64,000 bases of DNA from Istiophorus platypterus (lineage: Eukaryota; Chordata; Actinopteri; Istiophoriformes; Istiophoridae). How positions within the stretch are numbered: the first letter of the stretch is position 1; every line of letters starts with the position of its first letter. Of the stretch, positions 1-11,113 are shown one piece after another. The notes under the pieces are model-generated. The model made no database searches. It was not told the DNA's origin and saw nothing but the letters and a program-made list of their open reading frames with translations. The translations under genes and the position numbers were made by a program. The stretch lies in assembly GCA_016859345.1 (NCBI GenBank), contig CM029122.1, forward strand, positions 6,479,501 through 6,543,500, given 5' to 3'.

Positions 1-42
1 TGTTGCCATAAGGAATCTTTTCTTACATATGATGTAGTGACA

Positions 43-103
43 TATATTATATTATATTATATTATATTATATTATATTATATTATATTATATTATATTAT
101 ATA
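43..103. repeat. (ATATT)n microsatellite
   Basis: About twelve uninterrupted copies of a five-base AT unit at the left edge of the window. Length is likely polymorphic. Confidence 0.95.
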
Positions 104-1679
104 GAGATAAGAAATTTAAAATCAGGGTCTTCAAAGATTAAAAAAAGATCTGTTTTGTTTCCATCAGTTCTGACACTTCTGACTTTGAGGAACAATATGA
201 AAGAAAAATCCTTTCTTCTAAATATGTTTTCAATCTTCAAGCTCATTTAAACCAAGCTGGAGAATAAAACTCTTCTTAATGTAGGAAAATTTTTTCAGAG
301 AAATCCAGTCTTCAAGTTATACCTCAGTTTTCTAAATATATATTTACATAACAGTGTTATAAAAAACTAAGGAATTGTCAAAAATTGAAAACATACTTTT
401 TTCTGTGCTGTGTGTAATTCTGAATCCTGAGCTGGTTGTGTTGTTACACTTCTAACAGCCACCTTTTAGCAATGTCTCGCCGTAACTTAATCCCTAACAT
501 TCAGCAAATGTCGCCTCTTTGGTCAAGTAGAAACTGGCCTTTCGCAAAGGCCAACAGGACTCATGAGATGGAACCTGTCCCCATTTGGCCTCTCCGTTTC
601 ATGGGAGAAGTTTGGCAACAGTCAAACAATCCGCTGTGCTGTGGACAAGAAGGCTGTGTGTCCTTTCCCAAACCACCTCAGGGCACAAATGAAATGGGAC
701 AAATCCCCGGGGAAGTCCGATAAAGGCCGTAGGAAAAGGGCCCACAAAGTAAAGAATGTGAGAACATGGAAATGAGAGGGGATGCTGTGTGAGTGTGCAT
801 GTAGCATACAAGAAACGTATGCATTTTGCATTTTGGGAACATATCGGCGGTAGTTTTTTGCGGTACCTGTGCCAGGGTGCCGAGCTTTTCCGAGGTCAGG
901 GGCTCGGAAGGCGGCTGCACCTGAATGCATCGCTCCTGCTGTGGTCTGGAACATTCCTCTGGGCCTCAGTAATTGCCTCCTAATGGCACTAATGATCCTC
1001 AACAGAGGAGCCATGCTCCACATGAGTCTGGTGGTGGTGGTGGGGAGAAAGGTAAACAGAGAAATTGGGAGAAAGATTGAGTTTGTGATGAGGGATGAGG
1101 GAATGAGGGAAATGGAGAAGGGCGGTAGCAGGAGATCTGTGGGAAGGGGGAAGGAGGGAAAACTCAGGGGAAAAAAGGGGGTAAACGAAAGGATGAGCGG
1201 CAGAGGGAAAGAGAAAATGTCGGGGGGAATCTGTGACTCACAATTTACATCTGGTGTCACTACAGAAATCATGAGGATGTTGTGGAGGTGGAGGAACAAG
1301 TACCACATCTGACCTTTGTGTGGGAAACTTGAGTTTGCATCCAGTCATAGACCGACAGTGAATGTTTGATCGTCCTCATCATCTTCATCGTCATCCCTAA
1401 CCTTCACTGGTTTAGTTGCCTAACCTCAATTATAGCTCAGCCATGGTTTCTTTAGCCATAACTAGGATTTTCTTCCAACCATAACTATAACCTAGTGGCC
1501 AATCACAGATATTGCAAAGAGAGATAATTTTATAAATTGACATCAAATGTCACGACAATTTCTGGTTCAAAAAGATTGATTATAATTTTTTCTTCTCTTC
1601 CCCATGTTTTCCTCACCCCATTCCTCTTCTTCCCCTTTCCCCTCTCTCTTTCCTTGTCTCAATGATGTTGCGTGTGGAG
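104..1679. other. Non-coding DNA upstream of the first recognised fam124a exon
   Basis: I see no gene here. Open frames on both strands are low-complexity; the longest, on the minus strand at 622-1308, is the complement of a purine-rich stretch at about 1030-1230. The segment 1600-1670 is almost pure pyrimidine and serves as the tract before the fam124a acceptor. The first fam124a coding exon is expected upstream; I could not identify it here. Confidence 0.6.
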
Positions 1680-2446
1680 GTGAGTTATCCATGGGTGAGC
1701 TCCAGGACCCCTTCCTCGTCAGCATCCACCTCATCGCTGACCCCGGCCACGGCAAGTTCCTGCAGCGTGCTGCCGATGCCGTGCTAGCGTGGGTTCACCC
1801 CGAGCTGCAGCTCTTCAGGGTCTCAGAGCGGGCCTCCGTCTCCCAGAGGCCCTGGCCCAAGCACCATCAGAACGGCGGCCCGGCAGCGGCATGCCAGCCG
1901 GCCTTGGCGGTCATTGTCTTCCTCCAAGAGGCGTATGGCGGCGAGGAGCAGATACTGATGCTGCACCGCGCGCTTCAGAGGCCACCCTGGCGATACCACC
2001 ACACTGAAAAAGTCAGCAACGGCCGGCGGATGCTACCGCTGACCCCCTGCAGTCAGGACTTTTTTACTCTGTCTGTCGGGACGCCGCTCTGGGCCGTGCG
2101 GCAGGTGCATTACGGGAAGGAAATAGTGCGGTTCACTGTGTATTGCAGACATGAAAATTACGTCGACATGGTGCGGCTGTACAAGATGCTGCTCCAGCGG
2201 AGGGTGGCGCAGAAGAAGGAGGACTTTTGCTTCTTTGTGGTGTATTCCAACCCAGACATGGAGATCCAGTTGTCATTCAAGAGGCTCCCGCGAGGTCAGA
2301 GTCCGTTGGTGCTGGAGTCAGCGGTGATGGAGGTGAGGGTACGGGACGTGGGGGCGCTGGTGCCCCTGCTGCCTCACACCTGCAGCCCAATCAGTGAGCT
2401 CCGCTGGCAGACGGAGGACTATGATGGAAATAAGATCCTCCTGCAG
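1680..2446 (+). CDS. fam124a: fam124a FAM124-domain exon
   Basis: The 767-nt exon follows a long CT-rich tract and the acceptor ...tgtggag, and ends ctcctgcag/gtgagag. The first two bases complete a codon from the missing exon (phase 1); 255 full codons follow. The open frame reads on past the donor to 2620, but that part is low-complexity intron. The acceptor is the least certain edge. Confidence 0.85.
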
Positions 2447-5400
2447 GTGAGAGGGAGCTTCCTGTCGGTGCCAGTTTTTAGCTTTAAAAGAAAAAAAAAA
2501 AACAACCTAGGTGTGTGCACGATGAACACAAACTTTTTCACTCCATCTTGTGAAATTTTCAAGGGACACTCAGATGATAAAATGGCAGACAGATACTATA
2601 GTCATGGTCACAGGTCATGATTTTGGATGCAGCCTTAGTGTTTTTTAATGAGTAGTATCAGAAATAACTTAAAATACAAACTGGATGTACACATATATTA
2701 CCCGGGTTAAACTGATGACCTCCAGCAGAGAGGTTATGTCTTCCATACTTGCAGTTAGTTGTCAGGACATCCCAAAAAAATATTTACCTGATTTCAATTT
2801 AATTTGATTAAAACTTATCCCATGGACCAAGGAACAAGTGATTTCTTTCTGGTGCCATCTGTAAAGCACTTTACATTTGTGGGTCATATCCCCTGAAACG
2901 TACAATTGTAGAAGTTTCCCTGGATCAAGAATATTCCATCATTATCCATCATTTTCTACCATTAAAATAATTTTTATGTACGAAGCTCTAAAAATAACAG
3001 GCTCATACGGCAAAGAGGCATCGGGTAGCCCCAATCCATCCATCATCCAGACTGATAAAAGATTACATTACACAACAGTGTACGCAGCTAGAAATGTGTG
3101 TGAATGAATGCAAACTCTTACATAAAGACAAACATGCACACAAACACACACACACGCACACACACACACACACAAAGAATGGTCCGTGTTTAGAGGCTAT
3201 CAGTTTCAGAGGGGAATATGTGTCAAGGCGCTTGGAGATAAGTAAGTTTTGAAAGTTCAATCCGATTAAGATGCAATCCATTACTGGGATTGGAACAGCG
3301 CTAGGGGGAAAACAATGAGCTAATCTGTCATGACAATGGACCATATGCATGATGCTTAACTGCCACCTGGCCCGAAGTCATGTGGTCCTCCACTACACTG
3401 TAATTCTCTGTGTTACCCCCCCGTCATAAATGACACAGTGAAGTGGCAAGCAGGCAGAGCAGTATGCGATCAGCCTTTTAACGTCTGTAAAACCTTGTCA
3501 ATATGTTTATACAGTAAAGATGAGAAATGAGAAGAGCCGCCGGATCTTGAATTGTTTTTCCCCGCTGCAGTTTCCTATTTCAGTGTCTTCTTTTAAAGAT
3601 ATCCTCAGTGTTTCCCAACATGAAAACGCAGGATAATTTAACAACACTGCAGATTTATGCAATGAACATCAGTTTTAGTTTACTTTTAGTGTCAGCTTTG
3701 TGAGGTTTGTGAGTTTCAGTCTGCGTGGAGGAGACGCCAGTCGGAGGCATGAATCCAAGCTGTACCATAATCTGAAGACTGTCATTTCCCTCGCAATCTA
3801 AATTGCACCATAGTTTCTTGCAATCGTGCAACGCTGACCCAGGATCTGAGAGGGCACTGATTTAAACCACCGGCTGTTTTGTCAACTTGTAATTTGTAGC
3901 TTCAACTTGCCATTAGCAGTGCACAACACGGAATTTTAAGTTCTATGATTGGATGTTTTTCTTTCTCGAGACGCTCGCTGGGGAGTCATGCTTAACTTCT
4001 TTCCCTCAGCCTCATGTCTACAGGCTTGTACCTTTGACTTTTTATCAAAAAAAAAAGTTATTTTTATACACCACTGCTAATTTTTGTACTGACGATTCAA
4101 CTAGTTTCATGTCCACCCTAAGCCCAGAAATTGCTCCAACTGTCAGTCGTCTAACATTATCTATTCAGAAAATAAATGGGAAATTTTATTTCCAGAATGC
4201 TGCAGGCCAGAAATAATCCTCCAACTTCATTATCCAATTATCTTTAGGGTCTGTGGAATAGGAACAAAAACATGCAACTTTGTGTTGTGTTTTTGCTGCT
4301 GTAGCCTAATATAGAATCTAGGTTAGCAACTAATGGCAGCTCACTTTATCGGTTAATCTGCCCCTTATTTTCTCAGATTTATCTCAACATAGAAAGTAGT
4401 GAATAGTGAATAATGCCCATTGTTAATTTCCCAGACCATGAGATGACGTCTTCAGATGTTGTGCAACAGTCCAAAACTAAAAGGTTTTCAATAAACTATC
4501 ATATATGACAAAGAACATCCAAAAAACATCCAATTTTTTTAGCAACTGGAGCAAGGTATATTTGTTGAAAAATGACTAACACAATTAATCCATTATTCAA
4601 ATGGCTGCAGACAGAGCTGCAACAAATATCTGATGAGTCAGAAAATTCATTGTCAACTATTCTGATAATTGATTAATTGCAAGAAAAAATGGCAAGATTC
4701 TCTTGTTTCGCCTTCTCAAATGTGAAGATTTTCTTTATTTCTTCATTTGTCATTTTTCAAGTGAAAAACTCCAAACACTCAGTTGGTTAATGCCTCTCAT
4801 ACATGATGATTTTCCGCTTTTCTTTTTCTTATCTGCTTGCAGACTGAATTTCTGAGGGGTCCTTGACTGTTGGTACATTTGAAGTGTTGTTTTGTTTTTT
4901 GGGGGGAAATTGGGATGGGCGACAACTAATCAATAATTTGAGAACATAATAGATTAATCGGTAATGAACTGCTGCCTTAGTTGCAGTTTTATATGCTGCT
5001 GTCCTACTAATCGAATAACCAAATAATCATTTCAGATTTAATGGGATCAAAGCTCTAGAAACCACCAAACAGCCACAAACAAAATGCTGAGCAGATAAAG
5101 AACTTGGTTTATTAACTTCAATCACAAGATTTCTTGCTTCTGCAGTATTGCACAGCTGAGGATTAATGTTCAGTTGTGCTGTTTTGGCTTATTGAGGTCA
5201 GATCTCCGGCTGACCTGGCTTTATCCCGAGATAACTAAAGCCATGTCAACAGCCTCATTACCCAGCACCCCCTGCTGCGGCTCCTCGGCATCGCAGCATA
5301 TTGTCCTCATGGAAAAACTGGACATATCTTGTCATATCGTGTTAGCGGACATGTCAGGATCACACGCTTTCTCCGAACACATGCACAGAATTAGTTTTAG

Positions 5401-8400
5401 TGGAGCTGCAGCATCTTCGCGATAAAAAAGAAACAAAAGAGACACACGAACCCGTTCTTCTATGGCTTCGCCGAAGTGCGGTTAGGTTTTAATTCACGGG
5501 AGACGATGAAATTCACTGTCCTCCTCACTTCCTGCACGTAGGCACTGCACCCGCTCGGTGGCACAGAGCAAAGGAAGGCGGCAGAAGAAGAAAGATAAAG
5601 TGAAGAAGGGAGTGAGAAAAAGATGAACAGGAGGAAGTAGACAGTAGAGGAGAGGTAACAGAAACAGAGGGGAGAGGTGGTTCAGAAAAGAAACGCCTTT
5701 GAGACATTGAGCAGGGAGAGAGTGAAACACTGGGGCTTTGTTACACACACACATACACACACACTTGTACTTTTATTCTTGTAAGGACCCTCATTGGCAT
5801 GATACATTCCCAAGCCCCTCAACCTAACATTGTGACTACATGACTAAGCCTTTCTTTAAGGTTAAGCTTTTTTTTATAGCTTTTTATAAATCTGTTACCA
5901 AGTTTGAACGTAAAGTTTGTCCTATGCACTAAATAACCACTAGCTAGTTTCAAACTAGCAATTTACTACATGCGGTTGCAATAATTAAACTTAAAAAATG
6001 TCTTAGCAAGTGAAGATTTAGTAAAAATTTAGATTTAGCACAAAAGATATGTTTTGTAAATGTATGTATTACTTAGGTTTATTTATGGCTGCATACATGG
6101 AGAAATGTGTTTCAGCAACAGTAGTATTCATATAGTTCAGAATGAAAGGGAAATATCAATTAACGCTAACCAAGTTGACACTATTTTCTCATTTGTAATT
6201 TTATGTATGTTGTGTTATTTTTTTTAAATTTTAATTTAAAATCTTTAAATTTCATATTTATCAAACAGCAGTTTTTTTTCACACGTTTCAGGTAGCTACA
6301 CCTGGCTGTTGCTGGGTGAAAATACTTAGTAACAACTCATCCCTGCACTAGAAGTAGTTTGTGTGTGGCAACTGGTTTTGATTTCTTGTTTTTTGAGAAA
6401 AGAAGACTTTCAGGACTAAATAACAAACTAACAAAAAAATAAATAAAAATTTTAACACTCGCTGAAGCTCTCACACCACCCTCATACATGGTCCTCCGGC
6501 TCCAGTGCAACAACACATTGCCTCTCGGACAAACAAGCATATTGTCAAAAGGAGGCAACGCTCTCCTACCCGCTGTTCATGAGAAGCAGCAGATAATGAG
6601 GGTGCCGGTCTGAATTTTGGCTTCTCACTTAACAAGGCACTCACAGAAACAGGTGTCCCATCAGCAGCCCTCTGCCTAACGAGCCTCAGTCTGCTCCTAC
6701 AAGCAGAGACACTCCGCTCAGCCGTCTCGCATTTTTGTGCTTTTTTTCACTGCTATTTTTTGACATAACCTTCACTTGTTTCCAAAATAGATAGCAGCCT
6801 TTGTTTTATATGATGTTTTTTAGCCATGCTGGTGACTCTGGGGATGGTAATGATCTGTCGCCATTGTGGTTAGGACTGAAATCTAATGCATCCTACTTAA
6901 CGTGCAACCATGTCAGTTATTTTTTATTTTTTGTCAGCGTCTCCACTGCACTTTGATGGCTCACCAGGAATCAATTTGAATAATCAATTAATCGTCTTGA
7001 CCATAAAATGTCCATCAGAATTTCCCAGGGCCCAAGGGGACATCTACTACACAGCAATCCAAATTTAATGTAAAAACACAGAAAATTAGCAAATAATACA
7101 TTTATTTATCGATTCCTCAGATAATGAAATTGGCATAATACAGACACAAGTTGTCCCTGCACTGACTCTAGTCTGTCAGGAGGATATGGTAAAAAAAAAC
7201 AGCTCAGCTCCCGTTCTCAGGAAACTTGAAGTTTTGCTTCCATGATATTTATCGTTGTTGAGTCTGGACTTATGGAAATCTGCGAACTCCTCCCCATCCC
7301 AAAGCGTTTGGATATAATTGTCTCGAGGCTGCCATGTGGAAAGTTATCTCCTCTGCTTGTATTGTTTGGTCAGGGAGCCGGAAGATGGAGCGAATATTAG
7401 AGCAGAAACATGGAGAAACTATCAGCAACCTGGAGGGGGAGCAACCTGCACATTTCAGGAGGAGAACGTAGACGAGAACCTGAGCTGACGGAGAACTGAG
7501 AAGAATACTTAAAAACAAGGAAATTTTCGCGTTCACATAGTATCGGGGCGGGGGATTTTTGCCTCATACATTTCTAGACCTTTTACTTTGTGGATGATAA
7601 TCACACTGGAGATCTGTGGTCTATGGTCTCCGTGTTTGGAGATACTTGGGTCTGTAAGCGAAGGTGTGATACACATGGGGCTCCTCTGGACATTAATGAC
7701 TTCTCCAGCTGCTGGCGTGAGTCATAAATGGCGGGGGCTGAGAACAGGGGGCATGTGGGTGGGGGGGGGTGTTTTTTTTTTTTGTAAACCCCAGGGTTTC
7801 CCTTGTACTCCTTTTTTTCTATAGGTCTGCTAGCTGTACGTAGCGTGAGGGGCGCTTGGTTGCATGAGAGCCCACAGAGGGAGGTTAATGGTCTCGATTG
7901 TTCACCTCTTTTCTTTGTATCCCCTGTGACCTCATATGTCACAGTGTCTACAGAACATGCGACAAGATGGGAGAGTTGCCGTGCTCGATTTAAACTGCAA
8001 CAGTTCCCTTTTACAAATAAGCCAAGTATTTTTTATCAAGCTGCTATTTCAAAAGGTCAAGGAAGAACTTTTAAACACAAACAAAATATTGTGCAATCTT
8101 GAGAAATGTGCCAGTGTCAAACAACAAATGGGGAAATCCCAAAATCTGAACTTGAAACTTGCAAAAAATAGTGAAACTTGGGAGGTTGGGAGCATGGAAT
8201 CCAGGTGGGCCATGTATCTTTAAGCCTCCGTTGAGAAGGCAGCTGCCCAGAGGTGAAGCCAGAAGGCTTTTGTTGCCGGTCATGGTGGCAACCAAAGATC
8301 CTGCTCGGTGGATGCCAGCAGCGAAGGAGGATGTTTGGCTGAAAAGAGGCCTAATTGCTCCTGGTTGGCCCGTTGGGCTCCTGTAGCAGCAGCTGCTTGA

Positions 8401-10080
8401 AAGCCAGAGAGTCTACTGCTCTGGAGAAAGCCGTGGAAAAGGACGGATGGCCATGGGGGGAAAGGCAGTGATTAGCAGGGGATTCCATCATATGTTGGAA
8501 GGAACTCTTTGTAGAACTCCAGAACCCAAATGATAACCCCTCCATGGGGAAAGGCTCGGGAAAACCAGGGTAGCATTTCATTTCCCTTATCTGATCCGCC
8601 TCCTTGCGCGACCAGGAAAATTTTCCAGTGCTCCATCTTGAAGGACGTCCCAAAGCTCTTATTTCTGCTCTTCGGAGCGAGGAGGGATCTCTAGGAAACC
8701 ATGAGCAAGGATTCATGAGACCGTGCTTTGCAGAAGGCCTGCAGCTGAATCTCATGATGTTTAAATACACATCTTTTCTGATTTTATCAGAAGCAGATGT
8801 CGCCTGAGATGACGACTCGGGGGCAAGGACATTTCAATTTCTTTCAAAACACTTTTCCTCGTTTCCTCTCTCCTCGCATCTTTTCCTTGCATCCTCAGTG
8901 GGAGGGACTCAGATGCAAAGACTCAAACATTGATCAAACATTGATAAAGTTAAGGTAACCAATTTACCCACAGTCCATTTCTCTGGCGGGTGTGACTGAG
9001 GTAGTTTTAGAAAAAAGTACCAGGGGTGGATGATCTAAACGCTGAAATATTGGAGGCTCTTAATATTGTTGGAATGTCTTTGCAGATTATTTGTTGATTT
9101 TACTTGTATGTTAAAAAATATATTACAGTGTTATTGTTTTGTTTTTGTGCATTTGTGTGCGTGTAAGACCAGTCTGATAAAATTGGATCTTAGACAGTTA
9201 AATACACATTCTCCAGTAAATATCCTCATATGGTTTCTTTTTCTTGCCTGATCAGGTTCAAAGCGGACACTTCAAACACAGACAAGATCCCTGCCACATA
9301 TCATCCACTCTCGCCGAATCGGCTTCGGCGCCATCCACCTTCACCCGCAGCGGCACCTCTTACAGGAACCGTCGGTATCATCACCGGGTGCCATCCCACC
9401 CCAGAGTCCAGCAGGCCTCCCACAGCTCCCTCCCGCTGGGCTCCGAGGAGCTGGACGAGCAGGAGCAGTGGCCCGACCGGCACCATCCGGACAGCTGGAG
9501 GACCCAGTGGAGGGGTCACCACTCTGGCTCCCTTTTCTCTCTCCCAAACCTCGGCTCGGCCAGCTCCCACTCCACCTGCTCCTCTCCGGGGCCCTCTCCC
9601 AGCCCCCATCATAGGAGCTTCTCCCTTAACAGGAGCTCCTCCCTCATACCACCCTTCCGGCTCAACGTGGATGCTCTGATTGGGGCAGAGGAGACGGACG
9701 TGGACACGGGGAACAAAGTAAACCCAGGCAGCAGCGTCGACCTCACGGTGGTGTCCGCGTACATCAAACCCAGCCTGCCACAGACTTGTCGGCCATTATC
9801 GGCGCCGCCCGAAGACATCAGGCCCTCCCTGTCTCCTGGCATCCCAGAGAACGCCTACAAGTCGGCCACACTGGGCCGGACTCCAAGCAGCTTCTCCACC
9901 AACGGCACTCCCTCCACCTTGCTGGGGTCATGTCCCCAGAGCGCCAGTGTGACCACAAGCGCTGCGCTGTCCCTGAGCAACGTCTCCATAAACCAGTCTG
10001 ATAGTTGCAGCATTATTAGTGCACCAGACAAAGAGGCAGACAAGGCAGAGGAACAAGAAGACCAGGAATTCTATATATGA
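1680..10080 (+). CDS. fam124a: fam124a (FAM124 family member A), 5' incomplete, two coding exons
   Basis: Two exons, 1680-2446 and 9256-10080, join in phase 0 and encode about 529 residues plus stop, close to the roughly 546 residues of mammalian FAM124A. The first carries the FAM124 domain: QDPFLVSIHLIADPG near its start, then FFTLSVGTPLWAVRQVHYGK, KKEDFCFF and WQTEDYDGNKILLQ at its end. The second is a Ser/Pro-rich, probably disordered tail ending EEQEDQEFYI. I prefer FAM124A over FAM124B because of the QDPFLVSI and PLTPCSQDFFTL wording and because serpine3, ints6 and wdfy2 follow in the human order. The exon with the true initiator is missing: the domain exon starts in phase 1. The ATG at 1691 could serve as an internal start but is not where the family starts. 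The function of FAM124 proteins is not established. Confidence 0.9.
3136..3175. repeat. (CA)n microsatellite
   Basis: Imperfect CA dinucleotide tract with single A and G interruptions, inside the fam124a intron. Confidence 0.9.
4384..4605. repeat. Degenerate hAT-like MITE fragment
   Basis: Contains the run agtgaataatgcccattg, then gatgacgtcttcagatgttg, then an AATTAATCCATTATT-type end. The same order of words recurs at 22670-22895 and elsewhere in this window, and resembles a common teleost non-autonomous hAT repeat with CAGAGCTGCAAC-type ends. Assigned from recall and internal comparison only. Confidence 0.5.
4612..5000. repeat. Degenerate hAT-like MITE, terminal CAGAGCTGCAAC
   Basis: Starts with CAGAGCTGCAAC, contains ataattgattaattgcaag and the word cttctcaaatgtgaa shared with 41340, and ends near gttgcag after paired attaatcg words. 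This fits a member of the same family as the fragment just upstream, in the other orientation. Confidence 0.5.
5743..5870. repeat. CA microsatellite with linked dispersed repeat
   Basis: A CA tract runs straight into cttgtacttttattcttgta, then aaggaccctcattggcatga and cctaac-type text. This CA-plus-'aggaccctcattg' arrangement is a familiar dispersed repeat in fish genomes. Confidence 0.55.
6960..7140. repeat. Faint hAT-like MITE remnant
   Basis: Carries aatcaattaatcgtcttgac, ataaaatgtccatcagaatt and tcccagggcccaaggggaca, words of the same MITE family, followed by a tatttatcgattcctcagat segment. Boundaries are guesses. Confidence 0.4.
8215..8400 (+). repeat. Possible degenerate LINE coding fragment
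   Basis: The frame from 8159 reads KDPARWMPAAKEDVWLKRGL at roughly 8290-8350, resembling a linker seen in fish non-LTR retrotransposon polyproteins (RW-TP-x-R-x-x-V-x-L-K-K). Stops follow and no reverse-transcriptase motif is visible, so this is a weak call. Confidence 0.3.
9256..10080 (+). CDS. fam124a: fam124a terminal coding exon
   Basis: Follows the acceptor ttgcctgatcag in phase 0, so that LLQ joins VQSG, as in the family. It has 274 codons and a TGA at 10078-10080. It is rich in Ser, Pro and His in its first half (SLFSLPNLGSASSHS, SPSPHHRSFSLNRSSS), has a more conserved VDLTVVSAYI segment in the middle, and ends in an acidic EEQEDQEFYI tail. Confidence 0.9.
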   Translation, partial: VQSGHFKHRQDPCHISSTLAESASAPSTFTRSGTSYRNRRYHHRVPSHPRVQQASHSSLPLGSEELDEQEQWPDRHHPDSWRTQWRGHHSGSLFSLPNLGSASSHSTCSSPGPSPSPHHRSFSLNRSSSLIPPFRLNVDALIGAEETDVDTGNKVNPGSSVDLTVVSAYIKPSLPQTCRPLSAPPEDIRPSLSPGIPENAYKSATLGRTPSSFSTNGTPSTLLGSCPQSASVTTSAALSLSNVSINQSDSCSIISAPDKEADKAEEQEDQEFYI

Positions 10081-10395
10081 TCAACTGCTGTAAGCCGAGA
10101 GGACTCACTCTCACCAGTAATGACAGACTTCAGGGCTGAGACCATCAGAACAGCTCTACTCTGCCCACTGGTGCTTGATAGTAAAACTACAGGCCAGTGG
10201 CAGTTTAAACTGCAGCAAAGCACCAATTGTATTTAATGTCTTTATGTATTTGTGAATGTTATTTTTTTTTCTCTGCATGTAGATTTCAAGCTTCGTAAAT
10301 ATCAGGTCATACAAGTAAATGATGTTACACATTTAAAGGCCCATCGCATAACGTTGTACAGATATGCTATTCAATAAAGTTATTTCCCTTTCAAG
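10081..10395 (+). other. fam124a: fam124a 3' UTR
   Basis: About 300 bases from the stop to just beyond the AATAAA. No other structure seen. Confidence 0.7.
10373..10378 (+). terminator. fam124a: fam124a poly(A) signal AATAAA
   Basis: Canonical AATAAA 293 bases after the stop, followed by a T-rich stretch and gtgtgctg, a plausible GU-rich downstream element. Confidence 0.75.
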
Positions 10396-10536
10396 TGTGC
10401 TGCACACCACTACTTTAAAGGAACTCACCAACTTTGATTTCTCCCTTTTTTTGTAGGTGTTTAATCAAAATGGATGTCAATATATTATTAAGCTCACATA
10501 CAAGATAATACAAACAGAGTGCAGAGAGTCTGTGGT

Positions 10537-10616
10537 ATCCCCCTTCTGACAATAACTTTAAGGCTAAAACTAAAACATGTGGCAGCACCCGTGTGTGTGT
10601 GTTTATCTTGATGATT
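10537..10616 (+). repeat. SINE tail fragment, direct copy of 11036-11113
   Basis: From atccccctt to cttgatgatt, this 80-base stretch repeats 11036-11113 at a spacing near 498 bases with scattered differences. Its start corresponds to the last bases of a tRNA-Leu (ATCCCcCTTCTGACa); the tRNA-like head is absent, so the copy is 5'-truncated or interrupted. Confidence 0.75.
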
Positions 10617-10715
10617 AGTAGCCTCTTCCAGCCCAATCGGGTCCGTCGTTACAGACGGTAGCCAAACACAAATAAAAGCCACAGGAGTGGCAGTGCCCTC
10701 GCCCTCTGCTGATGT

Positions 10716-10719
10716 AAAA
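10716..10719 (-). terminator. Pol III T-run terminator of the 5S copy
   Basis: Four T residues on the minus strand at the 3' end of the 5S sequence, the minimal RNA polymerase III stop. Confidence 0.7.
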
Positions 10720-10837
10720 GCTTACAGCACCTGGTATTCCCAGGCGGTCTCCCATCCAAGTACTGACCAGGCCCGACCCTGCTTAGCTTCCGAGATCGGA
10801 CGAGATCGGGCGTCTTCAGGGTGGTATGGCCGTAAGC
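10718..10837 (-). rRNA. 5S ribosomal RNA gene copy
   Basis: Read on the minus strand, the 120 bases start GCTTACGGCCATACCACCCT and include GGAAGCTAAGCAGGGTCGGG, GTACTTGGATGGGAGACC and GGTGCTGTAAGC, the vertebrate 5S sequence with its internal control region. The terminal helix (GCTTAC with GTAAGC) is intact. Only a few positions differ from the fish consensus I remember, for example GAAGACG for GAGAACG near base 22. A TTTT terminator follows directly, and a TATA-like box lies about 25-30 bases upstream. 5S RNA is transcribed by RNA polymerase III using TFIIIA and is part of the large ribosomal subunit. A single copy away from a 5S array suggests a dispersed copy; whether it is transcribed is unknown. 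Confidence 0.93.
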
Positions 10838-10860
10838 GAAAGGCGCCACCACAAATACGC

Positions 10861-10868
10861 CCTTTATA
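10861..10868 (-). promoter_or_regulatory. TATA-like box upstream of the 5S copy
   Basis: The minus strand reads GTATAAAGGG, so TATAAAGG lies 24-31 bases before the first 5S base. TATA-like elements near -30 are known in fish 5S genes, so this suggests more than a bare RNA-derived insertion. Confidence 0.6.
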
Positions 10869-10973
10869 CACCACCACTGACCGCCAGTAGCTCCACCGAC
10901 TTGCTATAGCATTGGTTGTTTGTTCTGTCATTCCTACTTAGGCATGACAACGCTTTTACCTCAAATCCTCTTC

Positions 10974-11113
10974 CCCATTAAGCCAATGAGTCTCCATTGT
11001 AGACTTTTGGTTTCCAAATGGAGGCCTGGGTTCGAATCCCCCTTCTGACTATAATTTTAAGGCTAAAACTAAAATATGTAGCAGCACCTATGTTTGTGTT
11101 TATCTTGATGATT
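10974..11113 (+). repeat. SINE with tRNA-Leu-like head
   Basis: The segment around 10995-11048 follows the 3' half of tRNA-Leu: aGACtttt, ggtTTCCAAATGGAGGC, then CTGGGTTCGAATCCC (a good B box at 11029-11039) and CTTCTGAC. The 5' half (aagCCaAtGaGTCT) is more decayed. The tail ctaaaactaaaatatgtagc through atcttgatgatt is shared with 10537-10616. No intact cloverleaf remains, so this is not called a tRNA gene. Confidence 0.65.

Larger units (their letters stand above)
2447..9255 (+). other. fam124a: fam124a intron, about 6.8 kb
   Basis: Bounded by the gtgaga donor and the gatcag acceptor. It contains no other recognisable gene. It holds a CA repeat, two hAT-like MITE remnants, a CA-linked dispersed repeat, and a stretch with weak LINE-like coding similarity, listed separately. 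Its many open frames of 60-140 codons lack family features. Confidence 0.8.

Noticed and set aside
622..1308. 228-codon minus-strand open frame
   Set aside because: It runs across the complement of a purine-rich stretch, is Pro/Ser/Phe/Leu-rich low complexity, and has no family features or splice context.
9301..9612. Minus-strand frame opposite the last fam124a exon
   Set aside because: Shadow of the Ser/Pro-rich coding exon; the plus frame matches the family and its splice phase.
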